16,970 nt of DNA from the NCBI GenBank assembly GCA_028281205.1, contig JANQKJ010000102.1, positions 1-16,970 of the forward strand. Direction: 5' to 3'. The translations under genes were made by a program, and so were the position numbers. A model generated the notes under the pieces. It made no database searches, was not told the DNA's origin, and worked only from the letters and a program-made list of their open reading frames with translations. This stretch comes from Gammaproteobacteria bacterium. Its GTDB lineage: Bacteria > Pseudomonadota > Gammaproteobacteria > UBA4575. Below, piece after piece: positions 6,533 through 13,946 of this stretch (its first letter is position 1; each line of letters starts with the position of its first letter).

Positions 6533-7348
6533 TTAATTATCAAGGTTCAAATTTCGTTTAGTGAATGGTTCAATCAACCATGCAGTTATTGAAAATGCTT
6601 GTGAACGACCTTCAGGTAAGCCTAAAGAGTCTTTTCCTGCTGTAGTCATTCCTCCCAAAGCAGGTTTTGAATATGAAAAAAACACTCTGTCCCAGATACT
6701 GAATATGGTAGAAAAATTAGCATTCCCATACTCTCTGTCGATTGCATGATGAGCTGCATGATAGCGTGGTGTTACAATCAATGGGGACAACACTTTTTCA
6801 GTTTTATTTGAAAAGTCTATGTTGCTGTGATGGAACTGGGCACTCAAACTAACCAATGCTTCAAACAGGAACCATGCGATGACAGTCGGCCCCCAAATTG
6901 CAACCCAGGAGGCTTTAACAATAAATGAAATAAGTAATTCTCCAGGGTGAAATCTTAGAGCAGTAGACACATCCATATAAGTATCGGCATGGTGTGCTTT
7001 ATGGAAGCGCCATAAGAAGCCAATTCTATGATTTGCCCGGTGCCAAAAATAATCAAACATATCTAATACAATGATTGATACAATTATTTCTGTCCAACCT
7101 ACTAAACCAAGCCATCTGGAAATTCCCCAGCCCTCTTCCTCTACATAAACAAGCCATAGCAACATTGGAACATATGCGAATACTCGAATTAGTATGGTAT
7201 TGAAAGAAGCAACTGCAATATGAAAACTAAATCTCTTAATACGCATGCCGTCCCAACTACGTTTGGGGAATAGAGATTCGATCACGGCAAACAAGAAAAA
7301 CCCGCCAATGAAAACGTACAGACGCCCGGTATCTAGATCAATTTCCAT
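6533..7348 (-). CDS. Fatty acid hydroxylase/sterol desaturase-family membrane protein
   Basis: A 271-residue integral membrane di-iron enzyme (PF04116). The histidine boxes are in order: HRANH (residues 103-107), HKAHH (116-120), HH (173-174) and HAAHH (197-201), embedded in DYFWHRANHRIGFLWRFHKAHH and TPRYHAAHH. Three to four hydrophobic segments flank them (about 10-25, 48-68, 86-102 and 140-170). Family members hydroxylate or desaturate lipids such as sterols, hopanoids, carotenoids or ornithine lipids in the inner membrane; the substrate here is not evident. It is probably the first gene of a unit with the HAGK-repeat protein and the 160-residue secreted protein, which may suggest an envelope role. 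The ribosome site (GAGG, 12 bases before ATG) is loose. Confidence 0.88.
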   Translation of the reverse strand: MEIDLDTGRLYVFIGGFFLFAVIESLFPKRSWDGMRIKRFSFHIAVASFNTILIRVFAYVPMLLWLVYVEEEGWGISRWLGLVGWTEIIVSIIVLDMFDYFWHRANHRIGFLWRFHKAHHADTYMDVSTALRFHPGELLISFIVKASWVAIWGPTVIAWFLFEALVSLSAQFHHSNIDFSNKTEKVLSPLIVTPRYHAAHHAIDREYGNANFSTIFSIWDRVFFSYSKPALGGMTTAGKDSLGLPEGRSQAFSITAWLIEPFTKRNLNLDN

Positions 7349-7640
7349 ACGCTAAGAATACCTCAAAATTAATGTAAACAGCAGCCAGTATTTAGGCTAT
7401 TCATACTAACTTGATGTACATATTTTTTACATGTCCAGCATTCATGCATGAACATACTTTATGCATTAGTTCAGTCACAGTACATGAAACCGGACTAAAA
7501 GGCACCAGTGTAGAGCTTATTTATGTATCTAAGTATATTAATATATAAAAATGGTACTATTTTTATGGGAAATGTGAATATTTAGAATGTGTTCCAATTT
7601 TAAATACTACTAACTAATGATCAAAATATAATTGGATTAA
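7349..7640. other. AT-rich intergenic stretch upstream of the hydroxylase gene
   Basis: Between the hydroxylase start and the katG terminator there is no gene I can support. It contains a perfect 12-base palindrome, TTCATGCATGAA, at 7441-7452, and a 34-codon ATG frame on the forward strand from 7444 that has no ribosome site. The hydroxylase promoter must lie here on the reverse strand, but no pair of hexamers stands out. Confidence 0.5.
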
Positions 7641-7683
7641 CAACAAAAAGGCGGCAAAGAATATCTGTTTCTTTACCGCCTTT
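7641..7683 (-). terminator. Rho-independent terminator of katG
   Basis: The arms 7647-7661 (AAAGGCGGCAAAGAA) and 7669-7683 (TTCTTTACCGCCTTT) pair over 15 positions with one wobble and a 7-base loop. Read on the reverse strand the stem is followed by TTTTTGTTG. It lies about 60 bases past the katG stop. A strong, ordinary intrinsic terminator. Confidence 0.88.
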
Positions 7684-7743
7684 AATGTTTAGTGTTATGT
7701 GTAGTTGCGCAAATAACTACAGCATACTTTTAGACTTCATCGT

Positions 7744-9939
7744 TTATTTAACATCGAAACGATCAAGGTTCATCACTTTAGTCCAAGCTGCAACGAAGTC
7801 TTGTATAAACTTTTCGCTTGAATCTTGGCAACCATAAACTTCTGCAATTGCACGAAGTTGTGAGTTTGAACCAAACACTAAGTCAACACGTGTACCAGTC
7901 CACTTAACTTCACCTGAATCCCGGTCACGGCCTTCATACACATCAGCATCGTCTGATGTTGGCTGCCACTGTGTTCTCATGTCTAGCAAGTTAACAAAGA
8001 AGTCATTACTTAATGTTTCGCTCTTATTAGTGAATACACCATGCTGCGATCCATCTGCATTGGTACCCAAAACTCGCATGCCTCCTACAAGTACTGTCAT
8101 TTCTGGCGCACTTAGTGTAAGCAATTGTGCTCTATCTACCATCATCTCTTCTGCTGACACATTGTACTTAGTTTTCTGGTAGTTACGGAAAGCATCTGTT
8201 ACCGGCTCAAGCACTGAGAATGAATCAACATCTGTTTGTTCTTGAGTAGCATCTGCACGTCCGGCAACAAATGGTACTGTCACATCATGACCTGCATTTT
8301 TAGCAGCTTGCTCTACACCGACATTACCTGCAATAACTATCACATCTGCAAGTGATACAGCTTTATTACCTTTCTGCGAATCATTAAATGACTGCTGAAT
8401 AGCTTCCAACTTATCAATCACTGCCGAAAGCTCCTCAGGCTGATTAACTTCCCAGTCTTTTTGCGGAGCTAACCTTACTCGTGCACCGTTTGCACCGCCA
8501 CGCATATCAGAACCGCGGAAAGTAGAAGCAGAGGCCCAGGCTGTAGAAACAAGTTGTGATACTGATAAACCAGAGCCAACGATCATAGTCTTGATAACGT
8601 TGACGTCCTTATCATTCACTACTTCATACTCAACCGCAGGGATTGGATCTTGCCAAATTAGTTCTTCCTGTGGCACTTCTGCACCCAAGTAACGAGAACG
8701 AGGCCCCATATCACGGTGAGTTAATTTAAACCATGCACGTGCGAATGCATCTGCAAACTCTGCAGGGTTCTCATGGAATCTTCTTGAGATAGGCTCATAG
8801 ATTTCGTCCATACGCATTGCCATATCTGCAGTTGTCATAATTGGTGCATGTGTCTTATTTGGATCATGCGCATCTGGAGTTGCATCTGCTTCGGCAACAT
8901 CTTTTGCTACCCATTGGTTAGCACCTGCAGGGCTTTTCGACAATTCCCACTCATAACCAAAAAGAGTATCAAAATAGCTGTTGTCCCATTGGGTTGGTGT
9001 AGGCGTCCATGCACCTTCCAAACCACTTGTAATTGCATCACCGGCTTTTCCGCTGCCATGTTTACTGATCCAGCCAAAGCCCTGCTCTTCAATACTTGCT
9101 CCTTCTGGCTCCGGACCTACAAGTGATGCATCACCTGCACCATGACATTTTCCAAATGTATGGCCACCGGCAGTCAATGCAACTGTCTCTTCATCATTCA
9201 TTGCCATACGGGCAAATGTTTCACGCACATCACGGCCAGATGCAACTGGATCTGGATTGCCATTAGGCCCTTCTGGATTCACATAAATTAAACCCATTTG
9301 AACAGCAGCTAATGGATTTTCAAGGTCACGCTCACCTGTGTAGCGCTTGTCACCCAACCATTCTTCCTCTGCACCCCAATAAATATCTTCCTCAGGTTGC
9401 CAAATATCTACTCGACCACCGCCGAATCCAAATGTTTTGAATCCCATCGATTCTAGTGCACAATTGCCCGCAAAAATAATTAGATCAGCCCATGAAATTT
9501 GCTTACCGTACTTTTGTTTAATTGGCCACAATAAGCGACGCGCTTTATCAAGGTTACCGTTATCTGGCCAGCTATTAATAGGTGCAAAACGTTGGTTACC
9601 TGTACCGGCACCTCCACGACCATCACCAGTTCTATATGTACCTGCCTGATGCCAAGCCATACGAATAAAAAACGGACCATAATGACCATAATCGGCCGGC
9701 CACCAATCCTGTGATGTTGTCATAACTTCAAAAATGTCTTTTCGAAGTGCTTCCAAGTCTAATTTTTTAAATTCTTCAGCATAATTAAAACCCTCATCCA
9801 TAGGATTAGATTTAGCTGAGTGTTGATGTAATATATTTACGTTTAGTAGATTAGGCCACCAGTCCCGATTGCCTGTACCGCTGCCGGCAGCATGCTTATC
9901 AACCTTAACCATGACTGGGCATTTACTTACGTCTGTCAT
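7744..9939 (-). CDS. katG: Catalase-peroxidase KatG
   Basis: A 731-residue bifunctional heme enzyme that destroys hydrogen peroxide, of usual length, with its N-terminal active domain and inactive C-terminal copy both present. The distal triad is in RMAWHQAG (R93, W96, H97) and the proximal heme ligand in GGHTFGKCHG (H260). The Met-Tyr-Trp adduct required for catalase activity is complete: W96, Y219 in GLIYVNPEGPNG and M245 in FARMAMND. I start at ATG 9939, because AGGAG lies 7 bases before it; the TTG three bases earlier is less likely. There is no signal peptide, so it is cytoplasmic. It is monocistronic, with its own terminator, and diverges from the TonB receptor gene across 291 bases. 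Regulation by OxyR is common for katG, but I could not recognise an OxyR site. Confidence 0.98.
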   Translation of the reverse strand: MTDVSKCPVMVKVDKHAAGSGTGNRDWWPNLLNVNILHQHSAKSNPMDEGFNYAEEFKKLDLEALRKDIFEVMTTSQDWWPADYGHYGPFFIRMAWHQAGTYRTGDGRGGAGTGNQRFAPINSWPDNGNLDKARRLLWPIKQKYGKQISWADLIIFAGNCALESMGFKTFGFGGGRVDIWQPEEDIYWGAEEEWLGDKRYTGERDLENPLAAVQMGLIYVNPEGPNGNPDPVASGRDVRETFARMAMNDEETVALTAGGHTFGKCHGAGDASLVGPEPEGASIEEQGFGWISKHGSGKAGDAITSGLEGAWTPTPTQWDNSYFDTLFGYEWELSKSPAGANQWVAKDVAEADATPDAHDPNKTHAPIMTTADMAMRMDEIYEPISRRFHENPAEFADAFARAWFKLTHRDMGPRSRYLGAEVPQEELIWQDPIPAVEYEVVNDKDVNVIKTMIVGSGLSVSQLVSTAWASASTFRGSDMRGGANGARVRLAPQKDWEVNQPEELSAVIDKLEAIQQSFNDSQKGNKAVSLADVIVIAGNVGVEQAAKNAGHDVTVPFVAGRADATQEQTDVDSFSVLEPVTDAFRNYQKTKYNVSAEEMMVDRAQLLTLSAPEMTVLVGGMRVLGTNADGSQHGVFTNKSETLSNDFFVNLLDMRTQWQPTSDDADVYEGRDRDSGEVKWTGTRVDLVFGSNSQLRAIAEVYGCQDSSEKFIQDFVAAWTKVMNLDRFDVK

Positions 9940-10096
9940 CAAATATCTCCTAAGTTCATGTGATCTTCAGTAATGACAAGTATTAAGCTTATTCATTCAT
10001 TCATCAAACTCATTTTTTTTATCATATTAATTTATTTTATTAATCAATAATCAATTTATTTTCTAAATATCCACAATCTGTCGCATTTTAAGCCGT

Positions 10097-10115
10097 AATG
10101 TAATATTATAACATT
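10097..10115. promoter_or_regulatory. Zur box upstream of the TonB-dependent receptor
   Basis: AATGTAATATTATAACATT matches the gammaproteobacterial Zur operator core AATGTTATAWTATAACATT at 18 of 19 positions and is itself nearly palindromic. Zur represses zinc-uptake genes when zinc is plentiful. The site lies 115 bases before the chosen receptor start. A TATAAT at 10159-10164, with CCGACA 18 bases before it, could be the promoter. The katG start is also divergent from it (157 bases away), but the receptor is the natural target. The rest of 9940-10230 is very AT-rich, with no gene. Confidence 0.8.
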
Positions 10116-10230
10116 GCGTTTACACATATGATCACCGACAATAATTATATTGAAAATTTATAATCTTTTATAATTATTAAATAATATAATAATAATTTAA
10201 TACCCTACATAAATGTACAAGGTAGCCATA

Positions 10231-12216
10231 ATGAAACATAAATCATTTTCTCTAATCACTCTGCTTTTAGTATCGAGTGGATTATCTGCAGCAGAACAAT
10301 TGAAAACAATTACAGTCGAATCGACCGTCTTGCATGCACAGTCCATTGAAGTCATCACTGACGAAGAATTGGAAAGAAAACTATCCAACTCTATCGGTGA
10401 AACCATAAGAAATGAGCCGGGTATTTCATCAACATACTTTGCCCCTGGCGCGAGCCGTCCAATCATCCGTGGGCTGGGCAGCAATAGAGTGCGTGTGTTA
10501 CAGAATGGTATTGACTCTCTTGATGTTTCAAGCGCAAGTGAAGATCATCCTGTTTCAATAGACCCCTACACTGCTGATCAAATCGAAATTCTTAGAGGCC
10601 CTGCGACATTGCGTTACGGCCCGGGTGCAATTGGCGGTGTTGTCAATATTATTAACCAACGTATTCCTACACGTAATGACTTTGCACCACTGGAAATTGA
10701 AGGACGAGTGGATCATGCCACCGTATCAGATGGCAATACTGGAGTACTAGAGTTAAGAGGCTCACAAAATTCTTTCAGTTGGAACATTGACGGCTTAACC
10801 AGAGACACAAATGACTATGAAATTGATGGTTTTGCTAATGAAGAAGAGCCTGAAAATAAAGGTCGATTATCAAACAGTGATGTCGAAACTGATCAATATG
10901 GCTTTGGTGGTAGCTACATTACAGATAAAGCGCTAGCTGGATTTGCATTTAGCAGGTTTGATTCTAACTTTGGGGTTCCTGGTGCAGAAGAAGGCGATAT
11001 ACGCTTAGATGTAAAACAGTATCGCTACGATAGTTTATTTGAACTCTACGATATTAGTGATGCAATTGAATCGATCTCACTTCGCTCAACCTTCAATAAT
11101 TACACCCACGACGAAATTGAAGAGGACGGCGAAATTGCCACAACATTCGAGAATGAAGAACTCGAATCTAGATTAGAGATTGTCAACCGAGTCAATGAGC
11201 AGTGGGATAATACATTTGGATTTCAGTATAACGATCGAGAGTTTTCTGCCATAGGTGAAGAAGCATTCGTTCAACCGGTTGACGAGAAACGCTATGGGAT
11301 CTTTGGTATTTCACACTACTATACTGATATGTGGGAATTAGAAGGTGGAGTTCGCTATGATCGAAATGAATTTGAACCAGACGCAGGTGAAGATGAAGAG
11401 TTTGATGTATTGTCAGTTTCTGTAGGAGCAACACGTTTCTTGCAAAATAATCTTGAATTAAGTGTATTTGCAAGCCGTTCTGAACGCGCACCTCAAGAAA
11501 CAGCACTTTATGCTGATGGCCCGCACTTAGCAACGCTTACATTTGAAACCGGCTCGACTGATATTGATAAAGAAACTTCATACAACTTAGAAATTGGTTT
11601 ACAGCAGCAAGGCCAACGTACCGGATGGAAAGTCAATGCTTTTTATAATCAAATTGATGACTTTATTTACCTTGCTGGGGCCGATACTAATAATGACGGT
11701 ATCGCTGACCGTGTCGATGAAGAAGGTGTATTTGAGTTAGATGGAGAATTGCTTGTTGCCAATTTCGACAATGAAGATGCGACTTTCTATGGTTTTGAAG
11801 CAGAACTGACTCATCAACTTATTCAATCAGATAGCTATACACTTGACGGACGAGTATTTGGGGACTACGTACGTGCAGAATTTGATGATAATGATCTTGG
11901 CAATGTTCCACGTATCACACCTGCTCGTATTGGTGCGGGTGCTGTTCTTTCATATGATACTTGGCAAGCAGCTCTTGATGTTATTGTTACCGCCGATCAA
12001 AATAAAGAAGGAGATTTAGAAACCGACACAGACGGATTTACTATGTTAAATGCGAGCGTGAATAAAACTGTGTATGTTGGTGAATCAGATCTTAATATAT
12101 TTGTGAAAGGTAAAAATTTACTAGATGAAGACGCTCGCCAACATGCATCATTTACCAAAGATCGTGTTGTTTTACCTGGCAGAAATTTAGTATTTGGTAT
12201 TTCGATTGATTACTAA
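10231..12216 (+). CDS. ZnuD-like TonB-dependent outer-membrane receptor (probable zinc uptake)
   Basis: A 661-residue receptor. I start at ATG 10231, because AAGG lies 8 bases before it; the in-frame ATG at 10213 has no ribosome site. The signal peptide is MKHKSFSLITLLLVSSGLSAAE, followed by a TonB-box-like KTITVES. The plug domain shows GETIRNEPGISS, RPIIRGLGSNRVRVLQNG, SSASEDHPVSIDP and EILRGPATLRYGPGAIGGVVN, the last two typical of the ZnuD branch. The barrel ends with the C-terminal pattern GRNLVFGISIDY (terminal Tyr). The exterior is strongly acidic rather than His-rich as in Neisseria ZnuD. One loop holds DTNNDGIADRVDEEG (about residues 484-500), which resembles a calcium-binding thrombospondin type 3 motif. 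Zinc as substrate is inferred from the subfamily and the Zur box. Confidence 0.9.
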   Translation: MKHKSFSLITLLLVSSGLSAAEQLKTITVESTVLHAQSIEVITDEELERKLSNSIGETIRNEPGISSTYFAPGASRPIIRGLGSNRVRVLQNGIDSLDVSSASEDHPVSIDPYTADQIEILRGPATLRYGPGAIGGVVNIINQRIPTRNDFAPLEIEGRVDHATVSDGNTGVLELRGSQNSFSWNIDGLTRDTNDYEIDGFANEEEPENKGRLSNSDVETDQYGFGGSYITDKALAGFAFSRFDSNFGVPGAEEGDIRLDVKQYRYDSLFELYDISDAIESISLRSTFNNYTHDEIEEDGEIATTFENEELESRLEIVNRVNEQWDNTFGFQYNDREFSAIGEEAFVQPVDEKRYGIFGISHYYTDMWELEGGVRYDRNEFEPDAGEDEEFDVLSVSVGATRFLQNNLELSVFASRSERAPQETALYADGPHLATLTFETGSTDIDKETSYNLEIGLQQQGQRTGWKVNAFYNQIDDFIYLAGADTNNDGIADRVDEEGVFELDGELLVANFDNEDATFYGFEAELTHQLIQSDSYTLDGRVFGDYVRAEFDDNDLGNVPRITPARIGAGAVLSYDTWQAALDVIVTADQNKEGDLETDTDGFTMLNASVNKTVYVGESDLNIFVKGKNLLDEDARQHASFTKDRVVLPGRNLVFGISIDY

Positions 12217-12243
12217 TATTTAAATCCACTTTTAGTATAAATC

Positions 12244-12279
12244 TAAGTAGCCAATGCTTTTAAAAGCGTTGGCTACTTA
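12244..12279. terminator. Long perfect inverted repeat between convergent genes
   Basis: Arms 12244-12261 and 12262-12279 (18 bases each, TAAGTAGCCAATGCTTTT against its complement, with one T-G wobble) give a long stem with practically no loop. It sits between the receptor gene and ccoP, which converge. A clear T-tract is missing on both strands, so it may act as a bidirectional terminator or barrier, but this is inferred from position and structure. Confidence 0.65.
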
Positions 12280-12293
12280 ATAGTAGATTCATC

Positions 12294-13199
12294 TTAGTTT
12301 GCAGGTCTACTCAGCCAGGCAACAAGCATACGGATTTGTGCCTCACTTAACCTTCTTTCAAACGCCGGCATAATTCCGTTGCGTCCTAGTGCAATACTAT
12401 GACGCAGTTGTTCATCTGAATCGCCATACAACCAAATATTATCCACCAGATTTGGCGCACCCAGTGCAGTATTGCCTTCACCTGTTGGCCCATGACATGC
12501 AATGCAAAATTGCTGGAATAGCTGTTGACCTTTTGCTGGATTTTCTATTTCTGTATCCGAAGATAATGTTTTCACATAATTAACTACTTCTGTTACTCCA
12601 TCATCTCCAAGTACATCTTGCCATGCCATCATTACAGCTTGCCTTCCATGACGAATACTATGTTCTATGTCCGCTTCAGAACCTCCCCATTGCCAGTAAG
12701 AGTCTGACAGGTTTGGAAACATCATGGCTTGTCCCTGGCCTTCTGTTCCATGACAGGCAGCGCAATTTTGTTGGAATAGTCGCTGTGCAGACTGCATAAA
12801 TATTTCGTCTTTTTGTAACTCTGTTATAGAAGCCTGCTTAATCATTTTACGTGTGTCCGCATGTTCATACGCATAAGCAGTGAGATTTTTATCCAGCCTT
12901 CCTCCTTGAGACCATTTCAAAACACCACTAAATGAACCTAAGCCTGGGTATAGCATTAAATAGGCTGCACTAATAACAAGCGTAGCCAAGATCATCCAGA
13001 ACCACCACATAGGCGCAGGATTATTCCCTTCCTTGAGCGTTTCATCCCAAACGGGTGATTCAAATTCGCCAGCATTATTCTTGGAAAAATAAATACTAAA
13101 TACCAGCCAGGTTAAACCTGCCAAGCTGCCAAGCGAGAGGACAATAATCCATCCACTCCAAAAATCTGAGGGCATATCAGCCATCGCGCTGCTCGTCAT
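12294..13199 (-). CDS. ccoP: cbb3-type cytochrome c oxidase, diheme subunit III (CcoP)
   Basis: A 301-residue membrane-anchored diheme cytochrome c. It has two membrane helices near the start (about residues 16-36 and 67-85) and two heme c motifs, CAACH at 146-150 and CIACH at 232-236, each followed by methionine-containing segments such as NGIMPAF. CcoP carries electrons from soluble cytochromes toward CcoO and the CcoN active site on the periplasmic side. Its ATG lies inside ccoQ (overlap of 23 bases), so translation is probably coupled. There is no clear ribosome site for this ATG, and M6 (13184) is an alternative start. It is the last gene of the operon; ccoG, ccoH, ccoI and ccoS are not in the window. 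Confidence 0.95.
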   Translation of the reverse strand: MTSSAMADMPSDFWSGWIIVLSLGSLAGLTWLVFSIYFSKNNAGEFESPVWDETLKEGNNPAPMWWFWMILATLVISAAYLMLYPGLGSFSGVLKWSQGGRLDKNLTAYAYEHADTRKMIKQASITELQKDEIFMQSAQRLFQQNCAACHGTEGQGQAMMFPNLSDSYWQWGGSEADIEHSIRHGRQAVMMAWQDVLGDDGVTEVVNYVKTLSSDTEIENPAKGQQLFQQFCIACHGPTGEGNTALGAPNLVDNIWLYGDSDEQLRHSIALGRNGIMPAFERRLSEAQIRMLVAWLSRPAN

Positions 13200-13320
13200 T
13201 TAATGGAATTTGTGCTGTTTTTTGCATACTCTTTTTTGATGATTTTAATGATACCCACACGACGACAATCATCATGAATGCCATCACAAGCATATCTCCT
13301 GCGAATAAAAAATAAGCCAT
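13177..13320 (-). CDS. ccoQ: cbb3 oxidase small subunit CcoQ
   Basis: A 47-residue single-span protein: MAYFLFAGDMLVMAFMMIVVVWVSLKSS as the membrane part, then a polar tail ending DEQRDG. Length, position between ccoO and ccoP, and the helix plus charged tail match CcoQ (FixQ), which stabilises the assembled oxidase. AAGGAG lies 7 bases before its ATG, inside the end of ccoO. Reading frames overlap on both sides: 37 bases with ccoO and 23 bases with ccoP. Confidence 0.85.
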   Translation of the reverse strand: MAYFLFAGDMLVMAFMMIVVVWVSLKSSKKSMQKTAQIPLNDEQRDG

Positions 13321-13946
13321 GATAAATCTCCTTCAGGGTAAGCGGTTCCTAATACTTGTAAATAAGCAATCAATGCATCCATTTCAGTTTTACCTTCAAG
13401 CTCAGCCGGTGCATTATTAATATCTTCTTGTGTATATGGATGTCCGAGTTTCTGTAGACCGCGTAATTTTGGAACAATGTCTTGGTTATGATTGGCATCT
13501 CGTTCTGCCAGCCATGGATAAGAAGGCATAATCGAGTTGGGTACTACATCGCGGGGATTCATTAAATGTATGCGATGCCAGTCATCACTATACTTACCAC
13601 CAATACGGTGTAGATCAGGACCAGTACGTTTTGAACCCCATAAAAATGGTCGGTCGTAGACAAACTCTCCTGCACGCGAGAACGAACCATAACGTTCTAC
13701 TTCAGCTACAAGAGGTCGTATTTGTTGCGAATGACACGTGTTGCAACCTTCTCGAATATAAACATCTCTACCAGCAAGTTCTAACGGCTTATAAACGTGA
13801 GTATTAACTCCAGGTGTTTTTAATGACTCTTGAAATAAGCTCGGCAATATTTGCACTAAACCGCCAATTGAGGTTACAAATAAAATACCAAATATGAGTA
13901 AACCAATATTGTTCTCTAATCGATGATGTAGCTCTAGTCCATTCAT
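13284..13946 (-). CDS. ccoO: cbb3-type cytochrome c oxidase, monoheme subunit II (CcoO)
   Basis: A 220-residue membrane-anchored monoheme cytochrome c. The membrane anchor is NNIGLLIFGILFVTSIGGLVQILP (about 12-35), the heme motif is CNTCH at 68-72 followed by SQQIRPL, and the axial methionine is M140 in IMPSYPWL. It relays electrons from CcoP to CcoN. Its ATG overlaps the ccoN stop by 4 bases, and CGGAG lies upstream, so the two are translationally coupled. The C-terminal extension past LIAYLQVLGTA ends WLIFYSQEICL; the last part is written over by the ccoQ start, so the exact end is the only unusual point. Confidence 0.96.
   Translation of the reverse strand: MNGLELHHRLENNIGLLIFGILFVTSIGGLVQILPSLFQESLKTPGVNTHVYKPLELAGRDVYIREGCNTCHSQQIRPLVAEVERYGSFSRAGEFVYDRPFLWGSKRTGPDLHRIGGKYSDDWHRIHLMNPRDVVPNSIMPSYPWLAERDANHNQDIVPKLRGLQKLGHPYTQEDINNAPAELEGKTEMDALIAYLQVLGTAYPEGDLSWLIFYSQEICL

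Noticed and set aside
7444..7548. 34-codon forward frame in the katG-hydroxylase spacer
   Set aside because: No ribosome site, no membrane or signal segment, and a start inside a palindrome; most likely chance.
9940..9942. TTG as the start of katG
   Set aside because: The ATG directly after it has better distance from AGGAG.
10213..10230. Upstream ATG for the TonB receptor
   Set aside because: No ribosome site precedes it, and the signal peptide is more typical from the second ATG at 10231.
11192..11533. 113-codon frame on the reverse strand of the receptor gene
   Set aside because: It lies wholly inside a certain gene, has a His/Leu-rich composition typical of an antisense shadow, and no ribosome site.
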